Source: an uncultured Porphyromonadaceae bacterium
Lineage (GTDB): Bacteria > Bacteroidota > Bacteroidia > Bacteroidales > Muribaculaceae
Assembly: GCA_900540205.1 (NCBI GenBank)
Contig: UQER01000013.1
Span: 14,795-78,794 of the forward strand
Direction: 5' to 3'
Length of the DNA stretch: 64,000 nucleotides
This document shows, in pieces, positions 37,087 through 45,724 of the stretch; within the stretch, counting starts at the first letter, position 1; each line of letters begins with the position of its first letter. The position numbers were made by a program, and so were the translations under genes. The notes beneath the pieces are model-generated. The model was not told the DNA's origin. It saw only the letters and a list, made by a program, of their open reading frames with translations, and searched no databases.

Positions 37087-38889
37087 ATGAAGAAAAGTAT
37101 TTTACTACTGTTTTGCATGGCCGGGCTTCCGGCTTTCGCCACTACCGGGATTGTGCCCGGCACACCCTACTACATGCGCAACGTGGCTAACGGAAAGTTT
37201 CTAACCGCAGGTGGCTGGTGGGGCACTCACGCTATTGTCGGGGAGTCGGGACTGCCTGTGACATTCGAGGCTGCCGGAGGCGCCAACGAGTTTCGCGCAA
37301 TGACCCCCGCCGGCTATTTTCAGGCAAGAGACATGTATCTCGACAAGCCGGTGGATCAGTCTTGCGTATGGACTGCGGAGACTGACGGGAATGGGCAGTT
37401 CGTGTTCAAATATACAGTTGAAGGTCAGGAAAAGGCCGTTGGCATGGATGGAGACATGTATATCAACGATGTGGCCATCAACACCGGAGATGCAGCCCAG
37501 CAGTGGGAGCTTTTCACCCGCGAAGAGTTGATTCAACAGCTTGCCGACGCCGACGTTGACAATCCGATGAACGCCACATTCCTTTTCCCCGGGGCATCTA
37601 TCATCCCCAACAGTTCGGAAAACGCCAGATGGGTGCGCACCGATGCCGGCGAAAACGCTCTCTTCGAGCTGGCTTCTGCCACCAACAATGATGATGCATG
37701 GCGTTTTACCCGCGTTTACAAATCTTATAACAATCAGGTAGAGGATGGCGCCACAACCGCATACACAATCACGAATTCCGCCGAAGGACTGCCTGCCGGC
37801 GCCTATGTGATGACGGCATATGTGGTTTCAGACGGGGCAAGCCCGGTAATGACCGTCAACGGCCTCGATGTGACCTATCAACGCGTTGGCGACGGGGGCA
37901 CTTACAGTGCAATAGATTTCGGCACGGCTGTTTACGAAGGACGCTACAAGGTTTCAATTCCCGTGAATGTTACCGACGGCAAACTCGAAGTCAAGTTTGT
38001 GAAGGGGGCAGATGCCAACCCGACAGCGCTCTACTTCGACAACTTCGATCTGCTTTATATCGGCAATAAAGGTGGCGACGCCTATAACGTCATGTACAAA
38101 AATGTCAAGGAAGCCATGACCGATGCCGAGGCTATCGCAACACGTCTGGGGCTCAAAGGTTTCAACAACAGCGAAGTTCAGGACCGTTGGGATAACCATA
38201 GAATCACAGGCGACGGCAGCGAAGAAGTTCATATGACCTACGAGGCTCTTGCTGCCGCATGCAAAAAACAGGGTGTGGTACCTGCCGACATGACATATGC
38301 TATCCTTAATCCAAGTTTCGAGCTTGGGGCATGGGGCTGGACATTTGATACCGGCGGTGACACAGTCGTAGCAGAAAATAAAGATGGCAAGGCAACCGAA
38401 GGCGGCGACGGCAAATATCTCTATAACACATGGGATAATGCGAAAGGACACGCAATTTCACAGACAATCGACGGCCTTCCCGCCGGCACTTATACAGCGG
38501 CTGTAAAAGTCTCGGCTCCCGCCAACAGCACGATTTATATCTTTGCTAATGACTCCCATCAGGGTGTGACTATTCCGGCGGATTCAAACGAAGGTGTGTT
38601 CTATCCTGTTGAGGTACGGTTTGAGCTCGCTCCCTCTCAAAAGCTCAATCTCGGAGTCACCGGTGGCGACGAGAATGGCAACTTCGTGGCCGACAACGGT
38701 GCCTGGTTCCGTGCCGACAACTTCACCCTTACCCACATGCTCCAGACGTCTGTAACATCAGTCGTGGCAGATTCTGACAACGCTCCGGTGGAATACTATA
38801 ACCTGCAGGGAATGAGGATTACAATTCCTGCAGCCGGTCAGATTTACATCGTCAAGCAGGGATCAACTGTCAGAAAAGTAGCGATGTGA
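37087..38889 (+). CDS. Secreted multidomain carbohydrate-binding-like protein
   Basis: 600 aa with signal MKKSILLLFCMAGLPAFA. No catalytic family was recognized. Residues 20-150 resemble a ricin/lectin-like module (PYYMRNVANGKFLTAGGWWGTHA, AQQWELFTREEL). Two beta-sandwich, CBM-like domains follow: one around 165-325 (LPAGAYVMTAYVVSD...NPTALYFDNFDLLYIG), the other around 400-560 (NPSFELGAWGWTFDTGGD...LPAGTYTAAVKVSAP, WFRADNFTL). A short C-terminal strand pair (YYNLQGMRI, IYIVKQGSTVRKV) recalls sorting-domain tails of Bacteroidales secreted proteins. It probably presents or scavenges the PUL glycan outside the cell. Confidence 0.6.
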   Translation: MKKSILLLFCMAGLPAFATTGIVPGTPYYMRNVANGKFLTAGGWWGTHAIVGESGLPVTFEAAGGANEFRAMTPAGYFQARDMYLDKPVDQSCVWTAETDGNGQFVFKYTVEGQEKAVGMDGDMYINDVAINTGDAAQQWELFTREELIQQLADADVDNPMNATFLFPGASIIPNSSENARWVRTDAGENALFELASATNNDDAWRFTRVYKSYNNQVEDGATTAYTITNSAEGLPAGAYVMTAYVVSDGASPVMTVNGLDVTYQRVGDGGTYSAIDFGTAVYEGRYKVSIPVNVTDGKLEVKFVKGADANPTALYFDNFDLLYIGNKGGDAYNVMYKNVKEAMTDAEAIATRLGLKGFNNSEVQDRWDNHRITGDGSEEVHMTYEALAAACKKQGVVPADMTYAILNPSFELGAWGWTFDTGGDTVVAENKDGKATEGGDGKYLYNTWDNAKGHAISQTIDGLPAGTYTAAVKVSAPANSTIYIFANDSHQGVTIPADSNEGVFYPVEVRFELAPSQKLNLGVTGGDENGNFVADNGAWFRADNFTLTHMLQTSVTSVVADSDNAPVEYYNLQGMRITIPAAGQIYIVKQGSTVRKVAM

Positions 38890-39015
38890 TAAATTTATAA
38901 AAATGACAATTATGTCTGACTGACAGGCGTTTCATCAATATTCAGGTTATCTCGGCGCCGTACATTTGAACATATGCGTAAAAATGTGCGGCGCTGATAG
39001 TTTTCGTTAAACTTT

Positions 39016-40839
39016 ATGAAGAAAATATTCGTAGCCGTCTTGTCGGCGTTATTTGGCATTGTGAATACACCGGCCGCTGAATGGCAGGTAAGGACCGCAT
39101 GTGCCGGTGACATCAAGGTTGTTTGTCAGCAACCCGGCGACTGGAAGTTTGAACTGCATGTAGACTCGATTGACTGCAAAGAGATTCTCGCTGTCGTGCT
39201 GACGTCCGACAGCCTGCGGCAGCCCCCTCGGTTTGATGTCATCATATCGGTGCCCCAGCTTGATATTCACCATCTATGGCGTCCCGGCGATATGGACCGC
39301 TGCCAGCTGCGCCCCGACTGGATGGGATATTATTCGAGTAATCTTGCCTTCGATATGCCTCTTTATGCCTTTATAAACAGCAACAACGGCAACCGGCTGA
39401 CAGTGGCAGCCAGTGAACCGCTGCGGAATGTAGATGCTCAGTTCGGTCTGGTCGAGGAGGGGAGTACCCTGTTGGGCAAACTCAGCTATTTCAACGGACC
39501 ACAGACTCAGATGACACGCTATGAGACCAAAATTATGCTCGACCCGCGCCCAGTAATGTGGAGCGAAGCGATTAAAGAGGCTTCGGAGTGGATGACGGCC
39601 GAGGCCGCTCTGGAACCTGTGGCAGCTCATGAAGAGGCGTTTGCCCCCCTCTATTCCACATGGTATAATTTCCATCAGAATGTCACGGCCGACCGCATAG
39701 AGCGGGAATGCCTTGAGGCATCGCAGATGGGGATGAAGACCATTATCCTTGACGACGGATGGCAGACGGATGACAACAACCGCGGATATGCGTTCTGCGG
39801 CGACTGGCAGGTGAGCCCTAACCGCTTTCCGGATTTTGCTGCGCATGTGAAACGGGTGCAGGACATGGGCATGAAGTATATGGTCTGGTATTCGGTTCCT
39901 TATGTTGGCAAAAAAAGCAGCAATTACGAGCGTTTCAAAGGAAAGTATCTTTCTGAATCGGCAGAAGTCGGTGTGCTCGACCCACGATTTCCGGAGGTGA
40001 GGGAGTTTCTCTGCTCCACCTATGAGAATGCTATGAAAGAATACGGTCTTGACGGATTCAAACTCGATTTTATCGATAGCTTCCGTTTTGACAACGCGGA
40101 TCCAGCAGAAGCCGACAATTATGCCGGACGCGATATAAAATCGCTGCCTGCGGCCATTGATGTCCTGATGAAAGAAATATACAGGCGGTTAAGCGCCATC
40201 AGACCGGATGTGCTGATAGAATTCCGTCAGCGATACATAGGGCCGGCAATGCGTCAGTATGGCAACATGTTCCGTGCAGGAGACTGTCCCGCAGATATGC
40301 AAGGCAACCGCCAGCGTATAGCCAACCTGCGTCTGACCTCGGGAGAGAGTGCAGTACATTCCGATATGCTGGAATGGAACCTGGCCGAGACCCCGGAGAA
40401 TGCCGCACGCCACATACTTTCGGCTCTGTTTGGTGTTGTACAGTATTCGTTGATGCTCGGAGAGCTGCCCGAAAATCATACTAAAGTGATAAGGCATTGG
40501 CTTGATTTCTCACAAAAACACCGCGAGACATTGCTCAAGTCAGAATTCCGCCCTTATCATCCGGAGAAATGTTACCCGGTCATCGAGGCTGAAAGTGACG
40601 ATGAACTGATAGTGGCCGTATACGATGACATGAGTGTGCCAGAGATGAAGACATCCGGAAAACGCACCTACATAATCAATGCCTCGGGAGCGCCGTCGTT
40701 GGTGCTGGATATGCCCGCGGGCGCCCGGCGTGTCGTGGCATACGATGTGTATGGCCATGAGGCTGCCGCACCTGAAATCGTCAAGGGGGTGCAACGGGTA
40801 GCAATCCCCTTGAGCGGATATCTGCAGATTGAATACTGA
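39016..40839 (+). CDS. GH36 alpha-galactosidase-type glycoside hydrolase
   Basis: 607 aa, secreted. An N-terminal beta-sandwich precedes a TIM barrel with YSTWYNFHQNVT, MGMKTIILDDGWQTD, MKYMVWYSVPYVG and the nucleophile motif GFKLDFIDSF (D351). The acid/base candidate is D423 in RAGDCPADM, 72 residues on, which is normal for GH36/clan GH-D. Family members remove alpha-galactose, or alpha-GalNAc in some branches, from non-reducing ends. The FRQRYIGPAMRQYGNMFRA tract is typical of Bacteroidetes melibiase-like members. It is the last gene of the PUL, after a 126-bp gap, and ends beside the accessory region. Confidence 0.87.
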   Translation: MKKIFVAVLSALFGIVNTPAAEWQVRTACAGDIKVVCQQPGDWKFELHVDSIDCKEILAVVLTSDSLRQPPRFDVIISVPQLDIHHLWRPGDMDRCQLRPDWMGYYSSNLAFDMPLYAFINSNNGNRLTVAASEPLRNVDAQFGLVEEGSTLLGKLSYFNGPQTQMTRYETKIMLDPRPVMWSEAIKEASEWMTAEAALEPVAAHEEAFAPLYSTWYNFHQNVTADRIERECLEASQMGMKTIILDDGWQTDDNNRGYAFCGDWQVSPNRFPDFAAHVKRVQDMGMKYMVWYSVPYVGKKSSNYERFKGKYLSESAEVGVLDPRFPEVREFLCSTYENAMKEYGLDGFKLDFIDSFRFDNADPAEADNYAGRDIKSLPAAIDVLMKEIYRRLSAIRPDVLIEFRQRYIGPAMRQYGNMFRAGDCPADMQGNRQRIANLRLTSGESAVHSDMLEWNLAETPENAARHILSALFGVVQYSLMLGELPENHTKVIRHWLDFSQKHRETLLKSEFRPYHPEKCYPVIEAESDDELIVAVYDDMSVPEMKTSGKRTYIINASGAPSLVLDMPAGARRVVAYDVYGHEAAAPEIVKGVQRVAIPLSGYLQIEY

Positions 40840-41175
40840 ACAACAGGATAAGACAACCCCGGCGGTTGCCTGTGCCTCCGGTAACTGGCCACCGCCCACG
40901 GGGTTTCATGCACACAGACGAGATGCGGGTCATAAGTCAGGTGCAAGGTTGACGTACGGAGAGTGGGGTAGTTCACTCGTTGCCTTCCTGTGGAAGGGGG
41001 GAATGTATTGCAGATAAGCTTAGATGGTTAAAGACCACTTACTTGAGACAACAATCACAAATGGATTGCCACGCCTTTCTTCCAACTTCCACCAAAGGAC
41101 ACGATTCGCACCCACGCCATCTCGCACTTTCCTGACAATCAGTTAATTTGCTCGGATAGAAATGGCCACATGGGG

Positions 41176-41229
41176 TTGCACCTGACCGTTTTTTTGCAGC
41201 TGACCCCTTTTTGCAGCTGACCCCTTTTT
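41176..41229. repeat. Short direct repeats, possible IS end remnant
   Basis: Three units of about 17-18 bp follow each other: TTGCACCTGACCG plus T run (41176), TTGCAGCTGACCCCTTT (41194) and TTGCAGCTGACCCCTTTTT (41211). Multiple terminal repeats of this kind are characteristic of IS21-family ends. No transposase gene is nearby, so this would be a solo remnant. Confidence 0.35.
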
Positions 41230-41295
41230 AACATTTCACCCCGCCTTTGCGCCAGTCACCATTATTGCGCCGATTTGGGGTAGAGACATAAAACA

Positions 41296-41330
41296 AAAAC
41301 CTCTTAAAATCAACGATTTTCAGAGGTTTT
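41296..41330. terminator. Hairpin beside distal tRNA-Lys core copy
   Basis: AAAACCTCT (41296-41304) pairs with AGAGGTTTT (41322-41330), with a further AAAAT/ATTTT inside. It is bidirectional and placed 22 bp before the tRNA-derived core at 41353. The same hairpin-then-core order occurs at the other two core copies, consistent with the original tRNA terminator position. Confidence 0.6.
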
Positions 41331-41352
41331 CTGCAATTTGATAAATCTTTAA

Positions 41353-41365
41353 GTGATCCGCCTGG
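41353..41365. repeat. Distal degenerate att core (tRNA-Lys 3' fragment)
   Basis: GTGATCCGCCTGG is identical to the 3' acceptor/T-arm end of the tRNA-Lys gene at 63950-63962 (minus strand). It marks the likely left boundary of the oldest insertion at this tRNA. Only 13 bp match, so it is the weakest of the three copies. Confidence 0.55.
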
Positions 41366-41522
41366 AGCCGGATAATATCGTCGTAACTAAGTTGTTTTCA
41401 GAATATTGTAATGCCGCACTATCCGTTGTTCACGAATTGCACACGGCACCATTTCAATGTTTTTCCCCATTGTTTCCATTGGGATAATACAAAGATACAA
41501 ATTTATATTGATAAAATATAGT

Positions 41523-42506
41523 TTATGGAAATATATTAACCAATCTTTCCATATTATCAATTTGCTCATTATATATTTTAGGATAATCGGTATATCCTTT
41601 CTCAATATCTAAAGTTTGCTTGTGGTATACGACTTTAACTCCCATTCGTTCCAATAATCTAAGTTTTGGCAAATGATAATGGATCTCGGACATAGGAAAC
41701 GTTGGATAATAATAGACTTGATTCTTTATATATCCATTTTTAAGCAATCTTGCTCTCCTTGATAATAGCCACCATATATCAATTTCGGAAAAATCTAATG
41801 TAATACCAATAATATGTAAATTTGCAAAGAAAAAAGCATCTATCCAACTAACCAGTTGTGTCCCATTATCCGTAAAGCCGTACTTAATTGGATCGAACTC
41901 TATTTGTGTTGTCAATCTTTTGGCAATACTAAACTCTCCTTCTGAGTTTACACGCTTCTTCTTGTCTTCGATTTTCTCTGTGAAATACCCTTTTACATAA
42001 TCTTGTATTCTTGCCAATGCTCCACCATAGTGGTCTCACCCCAACATAATACTTCTTACATTGGTTATATCGCCGTGGAATTGAAAAATCGTATAATCTA
42101 AATTATTGATATTAACTTTTTTCCATCGTTTAATGCTATATATCTTTTCTGCATAATTTTTATCTATGACACGGTTCTCAACATTATCGTATATAGCATG
42201 ATCGTAGTTGGTTGTTAGAAAAGAGGTAACGCCTAATTTCAATAGCCTGTCATAGAACTCATTTGATTTAATCGCACTTAATCTTCTTTTGACAGCTTCT
42301 TTCAATTTGGTTTCATCTTCTCCATCAGAAATATTGGAAAATGAAGAATGAGGAGCCAAATATACTTGCTCGTACTGAAGTGTTGGAGGAATCCCATTAA
42401 GGATTGGAGACTGATCTTTATCAGAGATATTGGTTAGAAGCTCTTGCCATGAAGGGCAATTTTCCGATAACAGATTAAATCCATTACCATATAAAATAGC
42501 GTCCAT
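41523..42506 (-). pseudogene. SIR2-like domain protein interrupted by in-frame TGA
   Basis: One reading frame of 328 codons runs from the ATG ending at 42506 to a stop at 41523, broken only by TGA at 42036-42038. The first part has SIR2-like landmarks: MDAILYGNGFNLLSE, FLTTNYDHAIYDN and TIFQFHGDITNVRSIMLG. The part after the stop (DHYGGALARIQDYVKGYF...) continues the pattern normally seen in these proteins. SIR2-like proteins of this kind are often NAD-depleting phage-defense effectors. No frameshift is needed; a single base change would explain the break. It is AT-rich and lies 6 bp downstream of the AAA ATPase gene, so they form an operon. A sequencing error is the main alternative. Confidence 0.7.
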
Positions 42507-42512
42507 TTTTAA

Positions 42513-43751
42513 TTAAAATTGACTAACTGGTTTTACTACTATTCCCTTATCCTTCCACTCGATTTCTTCCTCTTGGTTGTTGGTAATTACAAGCAAATTG
42601 TCGCAGTGGAGTTCTTCGGCGGCTTCGACGAGGGCGTCGAGTTCGCGTTTGCGGGTTTTCTCGGAGGTCATGTCGTAGCAGACTTGGATTAGTTGCTCTA
42701 CCTTTGTACCTTTACGGGTGACAAAATCTATCTCTTTATCGTTGCGGGTGCGGTAATAGAACAGCGTTTGACCGGGAATATAACCACGGCGCAGGAGTTC
42801 TACAAATACTTGGTTTTCCAACAGGCGGCCGAGGTTCTCACTAAGATTGAACGCTGTGCTTTGCACAAAACCGTTGTCAACTACATATACTTTTTTCGGA
42901 GCCTTGTTCATCAGTTTCAGCTTGTTGTTGAAACGCGGCAAATAGAAGAACAGGTAAGGCTCGTTGAGATAGTCGCAGAATTTCTTTGTTGTCGCCACAC
43001 TTGACAATCCCAGTTCTCCGGCAAGTTCGTTGGCTGAAATCGGGTTGCAGAAGTTTGACAGCAGATATGAGGCAACGTTGTATAGGTCAGAGGTGTTCCT
43101 TACTTTATGACGTTGCGCGACGTCTTTCAGCAGGATTGAATCAAACAGAGTGGAAAGATAGCTTTTTGTTATGCTACGAGCCGGAATAGTTTCAGGATAC
43201 CCGCCGTTTCGCATATAATCATCAGCCAGCATTATTGCCTGTGCCGCCTGCTCTTCCCGGTCTGGGCTGATGTTTTTCCAACTCATGGTTTCTTCAAGGC
43301 TGAAAGGCAACATCTCAATCTGGAGATAACGCCCCGTCAGAACCGTCGCCATTTCACTGCTCAACATCTTTGCATTACTGCCGGTTATTATCAGATTCTT
43401 TCCCCGACGGTAAAGCTTGCTTACCCACAAATCCCAATCAGGAAGATTCTGAATTTCATCAAGCAGCATGAAATCATAATCGGGATAGACATCATCAAGT
43501 GCTGACATTGCCAGATCCTCCTCCCATTTTTCAAGCAACTGATTATCGTCAAAATTTAGGTAGGCAAAATTCTTGCCTTGTAACATCAGCAGGGCAAAAA
43601 CTGATTTACCTACGCGGCGAGGGCCGGTTATAAGTTTTATAAGCGGATTTTGCAAAAGTTCGTCAGCGTCATACTTGGTATGCCGTTGCTGATATGGACG
43701 CGACATCAGTTCGTCACGCTCCGACCGCTGATTGAGTATAGTTGTTTTCAT
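42513..43751 (-). CDS. AAA ATPase with DUF4143-type C-terminus
   Basis: 412 aa from the ATG ending at 43751; upstream codons in the frame are less likely because they overlap the promoter. Walker A is LITGPRRVGKSVF, Walker B is DYDFMLLDEIQNLPDW, and sensor-like ITGSNAKMLSSE follows. The C-terminal half (LLRRGYIPGQTLFYYRTRNDKEIDFVTRKGTKVEQLIQVCYD) is the DUF4143 domain, a PD-(D/E)XK-like fold with E-I-D-F and the downstream Q-V motif. The cellular role of this widespread family is unknown. GC content is higher than that of the SIR2-like gene after it, suggesting separate histories. Confidence 0.85.
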   Translation of the reverse strand: MKTTILNQRSERDELMSRPYQQRHTKYDADELLQNPLIKLITGPRRVGKSVFALLMLQGKNFAYLNFDDNQLLEKWEEDLAMSALDDVYPDYDFMLLDEIQNLPDWDLWVSKLYRRGKNLIITGSNAKMLSSEMATVLTGRYLQIEMLPFSLEETMSWKNISPDREEQAAQAIMLADDYMRNGGYPETIPARSITKSYLSTLFDSILLKDVAQRHKVRNTSDLYNVASYLLSNFCNPISANELAGELGLSSVATTKKFCDYLNEPYLFFYLPRFNNKLKLMNKAPKKVYVVDNGFVQSTAFNLSENLGRLLENQVFVELLRRGYIPGQTLFYYRTRNDKEIDFVTRKGTKVEQLIQVCYDMTSEKTRKRELDALVEAAEELHCDNLLVITNNQEEEIEWKDKGIVVKPVSQF

Positions 43752-43770
43752 TACAGTCTGTTTTAGACTG

Positions 43771-43798
43771 CAAATATAGTGAATTTTATTCAATCAAA
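43771..43798 (-). promoter_or_regulatory. Promoter/operator of ATPase operon
   Basis: On the minus strand TATATTTG (43771-43778 on plus as CAAATATA) is a good -7 element 20 bp before the start codon. A TTTG at 43795-43798 gives a 16-nt spacer, slightly short. The region overlaps an inverted repeat ATTTTATTCAA...TTGAATAAAAT (about 43785-43820), a possible operator. Confidence 0.5.
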
Positions 43799-44060
43799 TC
43801 GCTGTGTTGAATAAAATAGCCCTATTTTATTCAATATCGACGTGGGTATTATCAATTTTGAGCAACCAAAGCCATGAATACAATTACAAGACTATCCTAT
43901 TGATCCACCCAAGCCACCCACATAGAAAATCCGCTGACTCCAAAAATCCGTTGACAGCGCAGCTTTGTTGACAAAATGTGGACTAATTGCAAAAAAAGAA
44001 AGTAGGCTGAAAAGACGACTTGTAGAATTCCAAAATGTTGACAATTTTAGAGAAATAAAT

Positions 44061-44093
44061 AAGCCAAATTGCTATGAATTAGCAATTTGGCTT
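44061..44093. terminator. Hairpin adjoining left att site
   Basis: AAGCCAAATTGCT and AGCAATTTGGCTT pair perfectly over 13 bp with a 7-nt loop, followed by GTTTTAT. A similar hairpin with two mismatches is at 63907-63939 beside the right att, where it would end tRNA-Lys transcription. Confidence 0.65.
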
Positions 44094-44116
44094 GTTTTAT
44101 TGGTGATCCGCCTGGG
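44078..44116. repeat. attL of the integrative element
   Basis: These 39 bp match 63924-63962 with one mismatch, and the last 22 bp (44095-44116) are identical. The right copy forms the 3' end of tRNA-Lys including the encoded CCA. The tRNA match stops just after CCTGGG, so the copy here is a duplicated target, not a tRNA gene. Confidence 0.85.
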
Positions 44117-44277
44117 AGCAGAAGTTTGAAATGCAGTGAAATAAGTATGGAATGTCATGAGATATATAATTTGCTGATTTAGTGCTATATATTTTGATAG
44201 AAATCGTATTGTTTCAAATAAGAATTTCATTCTTGTTTTCTTAGATTTTATTTTTGCAGACAATTTGCAGACAAAAA

Positions 44278-44309
44278 TTTGGTGGCATCGGTCTAAAGTA
44301 TTAACTTTG
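44278..44309 (+). promoter_or_regulatory. Integrase promoter
   Basis: TTTG (44278-44281), 20 nt, TAACTTTG (44302-44309). The start codon follows 25 bp later. The -33 element is directly next to the GCAGACA repeats, so bound integrase could repress its own promoter. Confidence 0.7.
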
Positions 44310-44334
44310 CATTAAACATAGTAAATCTCTCCTT

Positions 44335-45696
44335 ATGGCAAAGATAGTACGCTCATTATCAGCTAAAGCCGACCAATATGGTCGAGCTGAAATCCTCTTC
44401 CGATTAACTATTAACCGGACTACCCAACTCAGACTTAAAACCGGCTTATATGTGTCTGCCTCCCGTTTTAAGAATGGTGAAATTGTAAAACCACGAGCCA
44501 ACCAAAAAGAACTGGAAGAGCTTCGGGAGGTGGAGGGTTCTTTGGTGGCTCTTGAACAGTTCCTGTTGAAACTGACTGAGACCACACCTCACGAAAAGCT
44601 CACAAAGGATTTCATCGCTAAAGAGATTGACCGATGGCGCAATCCCGAAAAGTATGCGCCTAAAGAGGTAAAGGCGAAGAAGATGTCATTCGATGATATT
44701 ATAGACGAGTTTCTTAGGCAGAAACAGTTGTCGGAACCACGCGAGAGGCATTACCGTGTCCTTCAGCGCGCGTTGCATCGTTTCGAGTTGTATCAGCGTC
44801 TGACGTGTAAGAAATCTTACAAGTTCTCTTTTGACACTTGCACAACTGAGGACATCTATGCTTTCGAGGCTTTCCTTCGGGCTGAACCGGAACTGTATGA
44901 CCAGTATCCTAATATTTACAAGTCTTTCCCTTCCATTACCCACAAGACGCATAAGGTCAAGAGGCCAAAACCGAGAGGCGATAACTATATGGTGACTTTT
45001 ACGAAACGCTTCAAGGCTCTGTTCCATTGGTGCCACGCCCAAGGTATAACGTCGAATAATCCGTTCACGAAATACACAACCACTATATCGGAGAAATACG
45101 GCACCCCCATCTATATTAAGGATGAAGAAGTGTTGCAGCTTGCAGATTTCGATTTCTCATACAATAAGCATCTTGACACTCAAAGGGATATATTCATTTT
45201 CCAATGTTGCATCGGTTGCCGCGTGGGTGATATGATGAAAATGACACCTGCTAATGTAATCAATGGCGGTGTGGAGTACATTGCCTCTAAGACAGCGGAG
45301 GAACACCCGGAAACGATTCGTGTTCCGTTATCAGATAGGGCGCGGTTCATCATTGACAAGCACCGTGATGAAGTCAAGGATGGTCGATTGTTGCCGTTCA
45401 TATCCCAACAGAAATATAATGAAGCAATCAAGGAAATTTTCGAAGCTGCCGGAATCACACGCCTTGTTACTCGCCTCAATCCGACAACAGGAGTTGAGGA
45501 ACAGGTGCCTATCAATACCATCGCAACCAGCCACATGGCTCGGCGAACCTTTGTAGGCAACCTCTACAAGAAGGTGAAAGACCAGAACCTTGTGAGTGCC
45601 TTGAGCGGACATTCCGTAGGCAGCAAGGCTTTTGCAAGATACCGCGAGATAGACGAGGACATGAAGCGTGAGCTTGTCAATGTCATGGGGTATTGA
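44335..45696 (+). CDS. Tyrosine recombinase (integrase)
   Basis: 453 aa. An N-terminal arm-DNA-binding domain (AEILFRLTINRTTQLRLKTGLYVSAS) precedes a SAM-like core-binding domain at about residues 120-230. The catalytic domain shows Arg in CIGCRVGDMMKMTP, the H-x-x-R box in HMARRTFVGNL, the later His in LSGHSVGSKAFARY and the Tyr nucleophile in that last segment (FARYREI). All key residues are present, so the enzyme should be active. It lies 220 bp inside attL and presumably targets the 3' end of tRNA-Lys. Fused arm-binding domains are usual in Bacteroidales element integrases. Confidence 0.93.
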   Translation: MAKIVRSLSAKADQYGRAEILFRLTINRTTQLRLKTGLYVSASRFKNGEIVKPRANQKELEELREVEGSLVALEQFLLKLTETTPHEKLTKDFIAKEIDRWRNPEKYAPKEVKAKKMSFDDIIDEFLRQKQLSEPRERHYRVLQRALHRFELYQRLTCKKSYKFSFDTCTTEDIYAFEAFLRAEPELYDQYPNIYKSFPSITHKTHKVKRPKPRGDNYMVTFTKRFKALFHWCHAQGITSNNPFTKYTTTISEKYGTPIYIKDEEVLQLADFDFSYNKHLDTQRDIFIFQCCIGCRVGDMMKMTPANVINGGVEYIASKTAEEHPETIRVPLSDRARFIIDKHRDEVKDGRLLPFISQQKYNEAIKEIFEAAGITRLVTRLNPTTGVEEQVPINTIATSHMARRTFVGNLYKKVKDQNLVSALSGHSVGSKAFARYREIDEDMKRELVNVMGY

Positions 45697-45724
45697 AATG
45701 GCGTATATTTGCTAAATTTGCATT

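Larger units (their letters stand above)
40840..41522. other. Gene-free junction between PUL and accessory DNA
   Basis: The 683 bp holds an imperfect hairpin just after the PUL (AACCCC at 40856-40861 with GGGGTT at 40911-40916, inner GGCGGT/ACCGCC), a set of three short direct repeats at 41176-41229, a perfect hairpin at 41296-41330 and a tRNA-derived core at 41353-41365. The stretch 40880-41050 has no ORF or recognized RNA. Confidence 0.5.
43752..44334. other. Gene-free region with element left end and arm-site-like repeats
   Basis: The region contains the ATPase promoter, three GTTGACA repeats (43950, 43967, 44037), a perfect 13-bp hairpin (44061-44073 with 44081-44093), the left att repeat, two GCAGACA repeats (44256, 44267; 11 bp apart) and the integrase promoter. 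A 63-codon minus frame at 44072-44263 covers the att site and is not a gene. Confidence 0.6.

Noticed and set aside
40861..41050. GC-rich stretch suspected to be a group II intron or structured RNA remnant
   Set aside because: A GTACGG motif and small hairpins are present, but no domain V, exon-binding site or reverse transcriptase could be identified.
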